Part shown: piece by piece, positions 18,955-31,537 of the stretch
How positions within the stretch are numbered: position 1 is the stretch's first letter
Layout: every line of letters starts with the position of its first letter
Assembly: GCA_025060715.1 (NCBI GenBank)
Contig: JANXBG010000010.1
Span: 1-55,717 of the forward strand
DNA length: 55,717 bases
Reading direction: 5' to 3'
From: Caldifarciminota bacterium
GTDB taxonomy: Bacteria; Hydrothermota; Tepidihabitantia; Tepidihabitantales; DTDR01
The notes under the pieces: model-generated
Databases searched by the model: none
What the model was told of the DNA's origin: nothing
Seen by the model: the letters and a program-made list of their open reading frames with translations, nothing else
Translations under genes and position numbers: made by a program

Positions 18955-19303
18955 GGGTGGGGTGAAGCGGTCGCGGTAGGCTTTAAGCCTACTGAGGAAA
19001 CTCCGGACTCATGCCAACCCGGATACTTCGGGCAACCGAAGGCTATCTTGTCGTGAGACAAGATAGACGGAAAGTGTCACAGAAACGTAGACCGCCAACG
19101 GTCCCACTTCGTGTGGGATGCGGGCAAGGGTGAAACAGTGCGGTAAGAGCGCACTACCTTGTCTCGTAAGGGACAAGGTGGACAAACCCTATCCGGAGCA
19201 AGGTCAAATAGGGGCGAGAGGTTGGTTGGCCCTCGCTTGAGCCCCGGGTAGACCGCGTTAGATAAATGACCGCATAAACAGAATCCGGGTTATCACCCCA
19301 CCC
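18955..19303 (+). ncRNA. rnpB: RNase P RNA (bacterial type A-like)
   Basis: GAGGAAACTCCGG (CR-I), AAGGGTGAAACAGTGCGGTAAGAGCGCAC (CR-III), CCGGAGCAAGGTCAAATAGG (CR-IV), ACAGAATCCGGGTTATC (CR-V); closing helix gggtggggtg/caccccaccc. Confidence 0.96.
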
Positions 19304-19342
19304 CTCCCTTAATTTTTAATTCAAATAATACTCTTTAAGATA

Positions 19343-19623
19343 CTATACCATATCCTATACTGCCCCCTATTTGATAGAAAATAAAATCCCCTTGTCTTAT
19401 CAATGTGGTACTAAGAAAATATCTAAAAGAATCCCTTATCTATTTTTTAACAAAAGAATATATAACTTCCCTAATACCTCCTTTTTCTTTTTTTGGTAAT
19501 AATATTGGAGATGTAAGACCTTGATAATGCCACTAAAAGCAAAGGAGCATTTTCTTATTATCTTATTAGCCATTATTTCTTCTTACTATATATATAACGA
19601 AGAAAGAGCCCCAAAGGTTAGCA
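19343..19623. repeat. Dispersed ~280 bp repeat, copy 2
   Basis: Near-identical direct repeat of 4686-4965. Confidence 0.9.
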
Positions 19624-19689
19624 CCTTTTTTTTAAAGTTTTTCTTTTAACTTTTCTTTCAAGGTTTTTTAATACCTCTACTGATACAGA

Positions 19690-19717
19690 TTGACAGATTT
19701 TAATATTTTATTAAAAT
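19690..19717 (+). promoter_or_regulatory. Promoter upstream of tRNA-Pro (TTGACA-N16-TAAAAT)
   Basis: TTGACAGATTTTAATATTTTATTAAAAT just before the tRNA 5' end. Confidence 0.55.
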
Positions 19718-19725
19718 AAAAATAA

Positions 19726-19799
19726 CGGGGCGTAGCGCAGTGGCTTAGCGCGCTTGGTTCGGGACCAAGAGGTCGCTGGTTCAAATCCAGTCGCCCCGA
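19726..19799 (+). tRNA. tRNA-Pro (anticodon CGG)
   Basis: Acceptor CGGGGCG/CGCCCCG, anticodon arm CTTGG-TTCGGGA-CCAAG, T-arm GCTGG-TTCAAAT-CCAGT; CCA not encoded. Confidence 0.95.
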
Positions 19800-19812
19800 C
19801 TTTTAATTATTT

Positions 19813-20346
19813 ATGAACGTTAAAGTTTTTAAATTAATCCCTGAAGAGGATATAAAAAATAAAGTAAAAGAATTAGCAGATAGAATAAGCAAAGATTATT
19901 TAAATAAAGAGTTAATTTTAATCGGTATTTTAAAAGGTGCTTTTGTCTTTCTTGCTGACTTAATGAGAAATCTTACTATCCCTTCTTCTTGTGATTTTAT
20001 TAAGGTAAGTAGTTATGGAAAATCTACCGAAAGTTCAGGTATTGTAAAAATTGTTGCTGATATCTCTATGCCCATTGAAGATAAAGATATTTTATTAGTA
20101 GAAGATATCGTTGATACTGGTTTAACCTTACAGTATCTGATAAATCATCTATCTTTAAAAAAGCCTAAATCAATTAAAATCTGTGCCTTATTAGATAAAC
20201 CTGAACGCCATAAGATTGAAATTCCTATTGACTATCTTGGCTTTACTATTCCTAACAAATTTGTTGTCGGTTATGGGATTGATTATGATGAAAAGTTTCG
20301 TTATCTTCCTTATATCGGTTATATTGAGATAAATGGAGAAGAATAA
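19813..20346 (+). CDS. hpt: Hypoxanthine phosphoribosyltransferase
   Basis: LIGILKGAFVFLADLMR, ILLVEDIVDTGLTL (PRPP loop), VVGYGIDYDEKFRYLPYIG. Confidence 0.95.
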   Translation: MNVKVFKLIPEEDIKNKVKELADRISKDYLNKELILIGILKGAFVFLADLMRNLTIPSSCDFIKVSSYGKSTESSGIVKIVADISMPIEDKDILLVEDIVDTGLTLQYLINHLSLKKPKSIKICALLDKPERHKIEIPIDYLGFTIPNKFVVGYGIDYDEKFRYLPYIGYIEINGEE

Positions 20347-22075
20347 TCTCATCTCTTTAATAAAAGCAGCCAAAGGAGAAAAGAAAGGAAGTTTATTAAT
20401 CAAAAATTGTCAAATTTTAAATTTATTTACTGGTGAAATTGAGAAAAATAATATTTTGATTTATGATGAATATATTGCTGGTATTGGAAAAGAATATGAA
20501 AGAGCGGAAAAGATAATTGAAGCAGATAATTTATATGCCCTACCTGGTTTTATTGAAAGCCATATCCATATTGAAAGTTCCCTTTTATCCCTTTCGGAAT
20601 TTAGTTATTATGCTTTACTTTCGGGCACCACTACTTGTGTCTGCGATCCCCATGAGATAACTAATGTCTTAGGAGTAGATGGCATAAGATATTTTTTAAA
20701 AGAGAGTGAAAAATTATTACTTACTTTTTATTTCTATTTTCCCTCGTGTGTACCAGCAACCCCTTTTGAAGATTTGCCTTTTAAAATATCTTTTTCCTCT
20801 TTTATCAAGCTTTTAAAGAATAAAAGAATAATCGGTTTAGGAGAGGTAATGAATTTTTTAGGTGTTATAAATTGCGAGCAAGATTTGATTAATAAGATTT
20901 ATTATACAGAAAGGTTTAATAAAATAATTGATGGCCATTCACCTTTGCTTTCTTCTAAAAATCTTAATGCCTATCTTAGTGCCGGAATCTATTCCGACCA
21001 TGAGATAACCAATCTAGAAGAAGCAAAAGAGAAGTTGAAAAAAGGTATGTGGGTGATGATTAGAGAAGGAAGTGCCGCAAAAAATCTTTTAGATTTAAAA
21101 GAAATAATAAAAGGAGATTATATTGACCGATTAATATTGGTCTCGGATGATATCCATCCCGAAGAGCTTATCCTTTTAGGACATTTAAATCGGATATTAA
21201 AAAAAGCGGTAAGTTATAATATTCCTGTTCATTGGTTAGTAAGAATGGTCAGCTTTAATCCGGCAAACTTTTTCGGTTTTAAAAGATTAGGATTAATCGC
21301 TCCTGGTTATAAAGCTGATATTAATTTGGTAAATAATTTAAAAGAGTTTAAAACTATTTATCTTATTAAAAATGGAAAAGTTATCGTAGAAAAAGAAAAG
21401 GTTTTAAATATTAAAAAGGAAATTTCTCAAACCTATTTAGCAAAAAAAATCTATAAGACTATCAAAGTTAAAAAAATTAATGAGGAGTTATTAAAAATAG
21501 AAGAAAAAAGAAATAGATTAATTAGGGTTATCAAAATCATTCCTAACCAAATAATTACCGAAGAACTTTTAACCTATCCAAAAATTGAAAATAATTTAGT
21601 AGTGAGTGATAAAGAAAGGGATATATTAAAACTTCTCGTTATTAATCGGCATAAAAGAGAACCGCAAATAGGAATTGGTTTTGTTAATGGTTTCAATTTA
21701 AAAGAAGGAGCGATCGCCTCCTCAGTTTCCCACGATTCTCATCATATTATTGCTTGTGGAGTAGATGATAAAAGTATTCTTTTAGCAGTTAATAAAATTA
21801 TTGAAGAGAAAGGAGGGTTAGTAGTAAGTAATGAGAAAGAGATTTTAGGATTTTTACCTTTAAGAATTGCTGGCTTAATGTCCGATTTAAAAGCTGAGGA
21901 GGTTTCTTTACTTTTAAACAAATTACTTAACCTTACTAAAAAAATGGGCTGCCTTTTAGAAAATCCTTTTATTACCCTTTCTTTTCTTGCCTTACCAGTT
22001 ATTCCCGAATTGAAATTAACTGATAAAGGGTATTTTTCAACCAAAAATTGGCAGTTCGTTCCTTTGTGGAGTTAA
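20333..22075 (+). CDS. ade: Adenine deaminase
   Basis: PGFIESHIHIESSLLSLSEF, ICDPHEITNVLG, SVSHDSHHIIACGVDD. Confidence 0.94.
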   Translation: MEKNNLISLIKAAKGEKKGSLLIKNCQILNLFTGEIEKNNILIYDEYIAGIGKEYERAEKIIEADNLYALPGFIESHIHIESSLLSLSEFSYYALLSGTTTCVCDPHEITNVLGVDGIRYFLKESEKLLLTFYFYFPSCVPATPFEDLPFKISFSSFIKLLKNKRIIGLGEVMNFLGVINCEQDLINKIYYTERFNKIIDGHSPLLSSKNLNAYLSAGIYSDHEITNLEEAKEKLKKGMWVMIREGSAAKNLLDLKEIIKGDYIDRLILVSDDIHPEELILLGHLNRILKKAVSYNIPVHWLVRMVSFNPANFFGFKRLGLIAPGYKADINLVNNLKEFKTIYLIKNGKVIVEKEKVLNIKKEISQTYLAKKIYKTIKVKKINEELLKIEEKRNRLIRVIKIIPNQIITEELLTYPKIENNLVVSDKERDILKLLVINRHKREPQIGIGFVNGFNLKEGAIASSVSHDSHHIIACGVDDKSILLAVNKIIEEKGGLVVSNEKEILGFLPLRIAGLMSDLKAEEVSLLLNKLLNLTKKMGCLLENPFITLSFLALPVIPELKLTDKGYFSTKNWQFVPLWS

Positions 22076-22530
22076 AAAATAGGTTTTTTGTTGGAATAAT
22101 TGGCCCAAGTAAACCAAATAAGGAAATTTATCAATTGGCTTATAAAGTTGGAAAAGAAATTGGAAAAAGAAAATGGATTTTAATTTGCGGTGGTTTAAAA
22201 GGAGTAATGGAAGCAGCAGCCAAAGGAGCAAAAGAAGAAGGGACCTTAACAATCGGTATCTTACCACAAATAGATAAATCTTCCGCCAATCCTTATATTG
22301 ATATTCCCATTGCTACTGGTCTAAATGAAGCTAGAAATTTAGCAATTGTTTTAACAAGCGATATAATCATTGCTTTAGGTAAAGGATACGGAACGTTATC
22401 TGAAATTGCTTTTGCTTTAAAATATAATAAAAAAATCTTTGGTTTAAAAACTTGGAACAAAGACTTGCCAATTATTAAAGTGAAAAGCATTAAAGAGTTA
22501 ATTAAAAAAATTTCCAATCTTGCATATTAA
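22048..22530 (+). CDS. LOG/TIGR00725-type Rossmann-fold protein
   Basis: VGIIGPSKPNKEIYQLAYKVGKEIGKRKWILICGGLKGVMEAAAKGAKEEG. Confidence 0.85.
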   Translation: MAVRSFVELKNRFFVGIIGPSKPNKEIYQLAYKVGKEIGKRKWILICGGLKGVMEAAAKGAKEEGTLTIGILPQIDKSSANPYIDIPIATGLNEARNLAIVLTSDIIIALGKGYGTLSEIAFALKYNKKIFGLKTWNKDLPIIKVKSIKELIKKISNLAY

Positions 22531-22553
22531 TTATTGAATAGGTATAATTATTA

Positions 22554-22817
22554 GTGAATGAAATGGTTAGAGAAAATGTAAAGGTAGAAATTGAAATCGG
22601 TTTGCACGCAAGACCGGCTGCGGAATTTGTAAAGATTGCCGAAAGATTTAAATCTAATATAAGGGTATGTAAAGATGGAATTTGGGTGAATGGCAAAAGT
22701 ATTTTATCTTTACTAACCTTAGCCGCCGAAAAAGGTAGTGAATTAATATTGGAGGCAGATGGGATAGACGAAAAAGAGGCGATAGCTGCTTTAAAAAAAT
22801 TCCTTTCAGCCAAATGA
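22554..22817 (+). CDS. ptsH: Phosphocarrier protein HPr
   Basis: IGLHARPAAEFVKIAERF and NGKSILSLLTLAAEKGSEL. Confidence 0.93.
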   Translation: MNEMVRENVKVEIEIGLHARPAAEFVKIAERFKSNIRVCKDGIWVNGKSILSLLTLAAEKGSELILEADGIDEKEAIAALKKFLSAK

Positions 22818-24568
22818 AAGAAAGAATTTTAAGAGGTATTCCGGTAAGTGGTGATTTTGGTTATGGAGATATAAAAATCTATTCACCGGAATTACCAATT
22901 ATTGAAAAAAAAGAAATTCTTCCTCACGAAATCCCTCAGGAATTAGAAAAGTTTGAAAGGGCAATAATTTTAAGTAAAGAGGATTTTGAAAAAATTTACC
23001 AAAAGGTGCGAGCCGAGATAGGAAAGGATATTGCCGAATTTATCCAAATCCAAATTGCTTTTCTTACTGATGAAACAGTACTAAAAGAGACAAAGGAATA
23101 TATTGAAAAAGAAAGGGTTATCGCGGAATATGCCTATTCCGAAGTGATTAAAAGATATTATCACAATTTGATAAACAAAGGAAAAACCGTTTTTATTGAT
23201 AAAGGTTTAGAAATTTTTGACGTCTGTTGTTATGTAATTGAAAAGTTAAAGGATAGTAAAAAAGGGTTTTCTCTTCTTCAGCCAAAAGAAAAATGTGTTA
23301 TCTTTGCTCAATCCCTAACACCGATGAATATGGCACTTTTAGATAAAAACTATATCTTAGGAATTGCCTTAGAAATGGGTGGAAAGACTTCTCATATATC
23401 AATAATGGCAAAAGCCAAAGAGATACCAACAGTAGTTGGTGTAGAAAAACTTTTACATTTTGGAGCCAATGTCCAAAAGGCGATTATTGATGGTAATCGG
23501 GGAATGGTCATCCTTTCGCCAACAGAAAAAAGAATAAGTCTTTATGAAAAAGAGAAAGAAGAATTAACAAAAAGAAGAAAATTAATAATTGCCAAAAAGG
23601 AGAGAGAAGCAAAAACTAAAGATGGGAAATATATTGATATCTCAGCAAATATTGAATTTGTTTATGAAGCAGTAATTGCCAAAGAATATGGAGCAAAAGG
23701 GATTGGACTTTTTAGAACCGAATATCTCTTCTTATCAAAGAGAAATTTACCAACCGAAGAGGAACAGTTCCAACTTTATAAAGAGGTCGCCGAAAAGATG
23801 AAGCCCTATTTTGTCATTATTAGAACCTTTGATTTAGGCGGCGATAAGATAATTCCCGGTTATTTTGAGAGTAATCCTTTTTTAGGTTGGCGGGGAATAA
23901 GATTCTGTTTAAGCAATTTAGATTTCTTTAAAACCCAATTAAAGGCGATCTTAAAAGCTTCAACAACCAGAAATATAAAAATAATGTTACCAATGGTAAG
24001 TAATATTGAAGAAGTGATAAAGACCAAAAAAATTTTAGAAGAACTAAAAGAGGAGTTAAGAAGAGAAAAAATTGATTTTGATGAAAATATTGAATTGGGA
24101 ATTATGGTAGAAACCCCCTCTTCTGTTTTGCTTTCTGATGTTTTAGCAAAATTATGCCATTTCTTTTCTATCGGTTCTAATGATCTAACCCAATATACCT
24201 TGGCTTGTGATCGCGGTAACGAGAAGGTTAGTTATCTTTTTAACCATTACCATCCAGCAGTTTTGAGATTAATAAAGGAAACAATAAAAAATGGTCATAA
24301 AAATGGTATTTGGGTTGGTTTATGTGGTGAATTAGCAGGAGAACCTTTGGGAATAATTCTTCTTATTGGTTTAGGAATTGATGAACTATCAATGGCACCT
24401 CATCTTATCCCCTATGCTAAAGAACTTATCTCCCTTTTAGATACTGATTTTTGTAAAGAACTTGCCGAAAAGGTGATAAACTTCTCTACGGTTCCTGAGG
24501 TGATAAAATACCTTAAAAAGAAAATTAAAAAAGAAGGTATCCTTTTAGAAAAATATACCTATGTTTGA
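22814..24568 (+). CDS. ptsI: PTS enzyme I (phosphoenolpyruvate-protein phosphotransferase)
   Basis: GGKTSHISIMAKAKEIPTVVG, GIGLFRTEYLFL, SIGSNDLTQYTLACDRGNE, GLCGELAGEPLG. Confidence 0.96.
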   Translation: MKERILRGIPVSGDFGYGDIKIYSPELPIIEKKEILPHEIPQELEKFERAIILSKEDFEKIYQKVRAEIGKDIAEFIQIQIAFLTDETVLKETKEYIEKERVIAEYAYSEVIKRYYHNLINKGKTVFIDKGLEIFDVCCYVIEKLKDSKKGFSLLQPKEKCVIFAQSLTPMNMALLDKNYILGIALEMGGKTSHISIMAKAKEIPTVVGVEKLLHFGANVQKAIIDGNRGMVILSPTEKRISLYEKEKEELTKRRKLIIAKKEREAKTKDGKYIDISANIEFVYEAVIAKEYGAKGIGLFRTEYLFLSKRNLPTEEEQFQLYKEVAEKMKPYFVIIRTFDLGGDKIIPGYFESNPFLGWRGIRFCLSNLDFFKTQLKAILKASTTRNIKIMLPMVSNIEEVIKTKKILEELKEELRREKIDFDENIELGIMVETPSSVLLSDVLAKLCHFFSIGSNDLTQYTLACDRGNEKVSYLFNHYHPAVLRLIKETIKNGHKNGIWVGLCGELAGEPLGIILLIGLGIDELSMAPHLIPYAKELISLLDTDFCKELAEKVINFSTVPEVIKYLKKKIKKEGILLEKYTYV

Positions 24569-25568
24569 TTTGATTTACCATTTTCCTGAACAATTAGAAG
24601 AGGCTTTCTCTCTTTCTTTTCAATTAATAAAAAAAAGAAAAGATTTTTTAGATAAAATTAATAATATAAATAAAATTATAATAACTGGAATGGGAGGCAG
24701 TGGCATTGCTGGTGATATTGTTTTTAGTCTATCCTATCCTTTTTTAAAACATCCTTTAATTGTAATAAAAGATTATCAACTACCATCTTTTAGTAACAAA
24801 AATTCTCTCTATTTTATCATAAGTTATTCCGGTGAAACAGAGGAAACAATTTTTAATTACAAGGAACTTAAAAAGAAAAACTTACCATTAATTGTAATAA
24901 CTTCTAACGGTAGTTTAAAGGAATTATCTAAAAAAAATGGTGATCTTTTATTTCTGCTGCCAGAAAACTATCCGCCTCGTCAGGCTTTAGCTTATTTAAC
25001 TATTCCGATTTTATTAACTTTAAGTTATTTAAAAATTATTCCTGATTTTAAAAAAGATATTGAAAAAACTATCCTTTATCTCAAAAAAATAAGAAAAAAA
25101 TTAAACGAAAAAGCAAAAGGAATTATAAAAATAATTGAAAATAAAATTCCTTATATTATTGTTGATTCCTATTCCTATCTACCGATTGCCTATCGTTGGA
25201 AAAATCAATTTAATGAGAATACAAAAATCTTAGCCTTTTATAATTATCTACCCGAACAAAATCATAATGAGATAAATGCTCTTCCTTTTTTAGAGGCTTT
25301 TAAAAATAATCTTTTTGTTTTTATTTTAAAAAATCCCAATTCCTATAAAAGAAATCTTTTAAGAATAATCTTTCTTTTAAAAATTTTAAAAGAGAAAAAG
25401 ATTGCCAATCTATTAATCAAACCTTTTAACAAAAATAATTTTTTAAATATCTTTTCATTAATTATGTTGGGTGATTTTATAAGTTATCATTGGGCATTAA
25501 AAAGAGAAATTGATCCTTTAAAGATTGAAGTAATAGATAAGTTAAAAAATTTTTTAAATAAGTTTTAA
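24561..25568 (+). CDS. Bifunctional phosphoglucose/phosphomannose isomerase
   Basis: GMGGSGIAGDIV, SYSGETEETI, PEQNHNEINAL. Confidence 0.88.
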   Translation: MFDLIYHFPEQLEEAFSLSFQLIKKRKDFLDKINNINKIIITGMGGSGIAGDIVFSLSYPFLKHPLIVIKDYQLPSFSNKNSLYFIISYSGETEETIFNYKELKKKNLPLIVITSNGSLKELSKKNGDLLFLLPENYPPRQALAYLTIPILLTLSYLKIIPDFKKDIEKTILYLKKIRKKLNEKAKGIIKIIENKIPYIIVDSYSYLPIAYRWKNQFNENTKILAFYNYLPEQNHNEINALPFLEAFKNNLFVFILKNPNSYKRNLLRIIFLLKILKEKKIANLLIKPFNKNNFLNIFSLIMLGDFISYHWALKREIDPLKIEVIDKLKNFLNKF

Positions 25569-25579
25569 AAGGAGAGAAT

Positions 25580-28020
<2,441 letters not shown>

Positions 28021-28024
<4 letters not shown>

Positions 28025-28812
28025 TTTAGTTTTTCTTTTATTATTTCAGCTACCTTTTTTCCCGAAAGTAACATACTGCTAAAAATCGGCCCCATACGCG
28101 GTCCACCAAAAACAGCATTCACTGCCATTCCACAGACAAAGAGATTATGATAAACTTCTTTAGTATTTTCAATAACAAATTTTTCGCCCATTTCCGCATT
28201 CATCAATTTTTCACCAATAATACCACCGGTGGTGGTGAAAAGCACTTTTCCCATCTTTTTTTCTAAAATCTTTACTAATTCACATCCGTGCCCGGTAGCA
28301 TCAACAACAAATTTTGAACGCATTGTCATCGGATCAATATGTAAATTGGCTAATATTACCGATGTCCAATTAATCACTACCCCTGAAACTTTTTCATTAT
28401 GAATCAATAGATCCTCTACTGTTATCAAATTAAAAATTTTTGCTCCCTTTTTGATAGTGTGATAAACCAATGCTCCCAAAGTTTCTAAAGCACACGCGAC
28501 ATAATAATTTTCTTCATATTTTTCACAACTAACACCAAATTCTGTTAAAATCTCTTTACCTTCTTCATCAACAACAATCTTATTAAACATCATTCCACCG
28601 CCAGTCAATCCGCCACCGGGTCTCAAATTCTTTTCTAAAATTACAACTTTTACTCCTGCTTTTGCTAAATAATATCCAGCAGATAGACCCGCAGGACCTG
28701 CACCGCAGATGAGCGCATCAGATTCTAGATATTTATTAAAATCCTTTAAATAACTTTCAATAATAGCTTTAGTTATTTTTATTTCATCCAGCATATTAGA
28801 ATTATAAATCAA
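28021..28812 (-). CDS. Thi4-family thiazole synthase, probably sulfide-dependent (His in place of the suicidal Cys)
   Basis: ALICGAGPAGLSAGYYLAKAGVKVVILEKNLRPGGG, LANLHIDPMTMRSKFVVDATGHGCE, GGPRMGPIFSSMLLSGKK. Confidence 0.88.
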
Positions 28813-28867
28813 AAATTTATAAAATCAATTTTTATTGATAAAAAAAATCTTATTTTTATAATAAGTT

Positions 28868-29146
28868 ATGAATATAAAAATGTTCTTTTTAGTTTTTTTA
28901 ACTATCTTTATGATGGAATTGGGGGATAAAACACAATTATCTATTCTTAATTTTGCTGCTTCTTTAAAATCTCCTTTTTTAGTCTTTTTGAGTGCTATCT
29001 TGGCTTTAGGAATAAGTACTCTTCTAGCAGTATTAATTGGCGATAATCTCTTTCGTTTAATTCCTTTAAAATTATTAAGATTTATTAGCGGTGGTATCTT
29101 TCTTCTTTTGGGAGTTCTAATAATTATTAGAGAAATTAGCCATTAA
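28868..29146 (+). CDS. Half-length GDT1/TMEM165 (UPF0016) membrane protein
   Basis: Single copy of MELGDKTQLSILNFAAS motif; 92 aa. Confidence 0.85.
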   Translation: MNIKMFFLVFLTIFMMELGDKTQLSILNFAASLKSPFLVFLSAILALGISTLLAVLIGDNLFRLIPLKLLRFISGGIFLLLGVLIIIREISH

Positions 29147-30179
29147 TTTTTAGAAACTTTTCATAAATCTTAATTAACTTTTCAGCAATTTTATCCCAAG
29201 TATAATTATTTTTTATATGCTCTCTTAAAAGAGTATCTTTTTTCTTTCTTAAAACCAAAAATAATTTTTTTTCAATATCTTTTTTAGAATAAGGGTTTAG
29301 ATAAAAAGCATAATCTTTAAAATATTCCTTTGTACCACCATATTTAGTGATTAAAATTTTCGCACCTGCCAATCCAGCTTCTAAAGCAGATAAACCCGGA
29401 GTTTCATAATAAGAAGGCAACAAAAATACATCACAAGCAGCATATATAGATTTTAATAATTCTGATCCATTAGGTAATTCATCTATTAAATGAATATTTT
29501 TTGTTTTTTTTATCAATGATAAACATTTGTCACTATACTTATTTTTAATAATCTTACCAACTAATAAAGTAGGCACATCAATCTTTTTCAAAACTTCTAA
29601 ACATCTTAAAAGGTTTTTCCTTTCATAACCAATATGACCAACGTATAAAATAAAATCCTTTAATCCCAATTTTTCATAACACAATTGAGGAGAAGCAAAA
29701 TAAAAATCAATACTAACACCATTAGGTAAAACTTCTAATTTTTCCTCTTCCAAATTAAACATACCTTTTATTAACTTTTTTTCAGCAAAAGTATTGCAAA
29801 TAATCAAATTAACCCTTTTCACCATTTCCTTTAAGATTAAATGCTCATTATAAAACCCAAAATATTTATAAAAAAATTTAAATAAACCTATTGCTATTTT
29901 ATTAACGATTAGCGAATGTTGAGAGTAAAATACCGGCGTTAAAATAATTTTTTTATTAAAATTAACAATAATTTGAAAAAGATGATAAGTCTTTATTCCT
30001 GAACCAAAAAAATGAATAATATCATAATTTTTAAAATCCTCTTTGCCCAAAAAATTTTCGCAAAAAATCTTAACTTCCAACCCCAGTTTTCTGAGCTCTT
30101 CTTTTAAAGATATTACTTGGGTTTTTATTCCACCTTCAAAAAGATGAAAACCAGGAAAGGTAATAAAAAGAATTTTCAT
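29136..30179 (-). CDS. Family 4-like glycosyltransferase
   Basis: GGIKTQVISLKEEL, LYVGHIGYERKNLLRCLEVL, LLPSYYETPGLSALEAGLAGAKILITKYGGTKEYF. Confidence 0.88.
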   Translation of the reverse strand: MKILFITFPGFHLFEGGIKTQVISLKEELRKLGLEVKIFCENFLGKEDFKNYDIIHFFGSGIKTYHLFQIIVNFNKKIILTPVFYSQHSLIVNKIAIGLFKFFYKYFGFYNEHLILKEMVKRVNLIICNTFAEKKLIKGMFNLEEEKLEVLPNGVSIDFYFASPQLCYEKLGLKDFILYVGHIGYERKNLLRCLEVLKKIDVPTLLVGKIIKNKYSDKCLSLIKKTKNIHLIDELPNGSELLKSIYAACDVFLLPSYYETPGLSALEAGLAGAKILITKYGGTKEYFKDYAFYLNPYSKKDIEKKLFLVLRKKKDTLLREHIKNNYTWDKIAEKLIKIYEKFLKING

Positions 30180-31537
30180 CTTCCTTTCCGAAAACGATGA
30201 AAAGACAAAATTAGACTTTTTACTTTTAAATAAAATTCTTTTTTTCTTGTATAACCAATCTTAGTCTCTATTTTTGGAAAATCTAATTTCTTTTCCTCAT
30301 AATTCTTCATTTTTTCTCTCTTTTGCCACCATTCAAAAAATTCTGTAAAATTCATTATTTTTATATTAGAGAGATTTTTAATAAAATCAAAAACTTCTTT
30401 AAAAACATCTGAAAATTCTAAAATTTTTTCTGGATGGTCATACAAAACAATTGGATAACCTTTCTCATAGGTTTTTAATATATATTCCTGATAATATTTG
30501 ATCATCTCTTTTTGCGATAAATTTAAAATTTTTAAACAGCCGATAGAAATGGGATGGATAGGAATTTGATAAACATAAGAAAATCTATTATTAACAATCG
30601 GCAAAATAGGTAAATCATCATAATCAAAACCAAATTCGGAAGAATAAGAAAAATGAAGGTCCTCCAAAACTTCATTTAAAGAATAATTCCAAATTCCAAA
30701 GGGAGCCGCAAAACCTTTGATCTCTATTCCTAATTCCATTAATTTTTTCTTGCCAATAAGCAGATTTTCCAAGTTTCTATCTTTATCTTTATAAACATAA
30801 TGATAATAAGAATGGAGCTGAATATCAAATTTTTCTCTATTTTTTTCTTTAAAAAAATCTAAAAATCTTTCGCTCGCTTTCACATCTACAAAAAAGGTAA
30901 ACTTAATATTCTCTTTATTTAAAAATTCAAAAACCTTTTCTACCTCTTTTCTTTTAGCAAAATCACCATCAACTCTAAAAAGAAATACGGAGTGATAATT
31001 GTCAGGAAAATAAGATAAAGAAAAATAAGGAATTTTATTTTTAAAAAAAATATTAATGAGTAAATTTATAACCAACCTTCTTAAAGCACCTTTATTTATC
31101 TTGTTAACAAATTCGTAAGGAAATTTTAAAAGAGAAAAGTAAAAATATTTTGCTTTTCTTTCGCTACTTTTTAATAAATTTTCTAAAGAAAAGGGAAGAT
31201 AAATTTTATTATCTAAAAAATAAACAATCTTTTTTTCCTTATTCAGCAAAAATAGATTATCAAAAATATCAATTATTTCAATCCCCCAATAAATTGGTTT
31301 CTCTTCCGGAAGAAAATATTTTAAATATCTTTTCTTTATTTTTATTTCTTTTAAATGATTTTCTAATTTAGTAATATCAAAAATCTCACCAATTTTTCTT
31401 TTTTGATAATAAACTTCAATATTACTTTTCAAATCCTCTTTTACAATTTTAAGCCCATAAGGCTGCTCAGTTTTTAATACTTCTAAAAACCCAAAATCTT
31501 TTTCATTTACTAAAATTTCTATTTCTTTATTTATCAT
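30176..31537 (-). CDS. Polysaccharide deacetylase-like protein (start adjusted to MINKEIEI)
   Basis: FLFRVDGDFAKRKEV, FDIQLHSYYHYVYKD, VLYDHPEKI; track start overlaps the upstream CDS by 58 nt, MINKE start gives a 4-nt overlap. Confidence 0.72.
   Translation of the reverse strand: MINKEIEILVNEKDFGFLEVLKTEQPYGLKIVKEDLKSNIEVYYQKRKIGEIFDITKLENHLKEIKIKKRYLKYFLPEEKPIYWGIEIIDIFDNLFLLNKEKKIVYFLDNKIYLPFSLENLLKSSERKAKYFYFSLLKFPYEFVNKINKGALRRLVINLLINIFFKNKIPYFSLSYFPDNYHSVFLFRVDGDFAKRKEVEKVFEFLNKENIKFTFFVDVKASERFLDFFKEKNREKFDIQLHSYYHYVYKDKDRNLENLLIGKKKLMELGIEIKGFAAPFGIWNYSLNEVLEDLHFSYSSEFGFDYDDLPILPIVNNRFSYVYQIPIHPISIGCLKILNLSQKEMIKYYQEYILKTYEKGYPIVLYDHPEKILEFSDVFKEVFDFIKNLSNIKIMNFTEFFEWWQKREKMKNYEEKKLDFPKIETKIGYTRKKEFYLKVKSLILSFHRFRKGR

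Noticed and set aside
15432-19340. Possible CRISPR array beside the CARF genes
   Set aside because: No regularly spaced direct repeats with unique spacers seen in any gap around these genes
4686-19623. Composite transposon flanked by the two 280-bp repeats
   Set aside because: No transposase, no clear terminal inverted repeats, and the interval holds ordinary housekeeping genes
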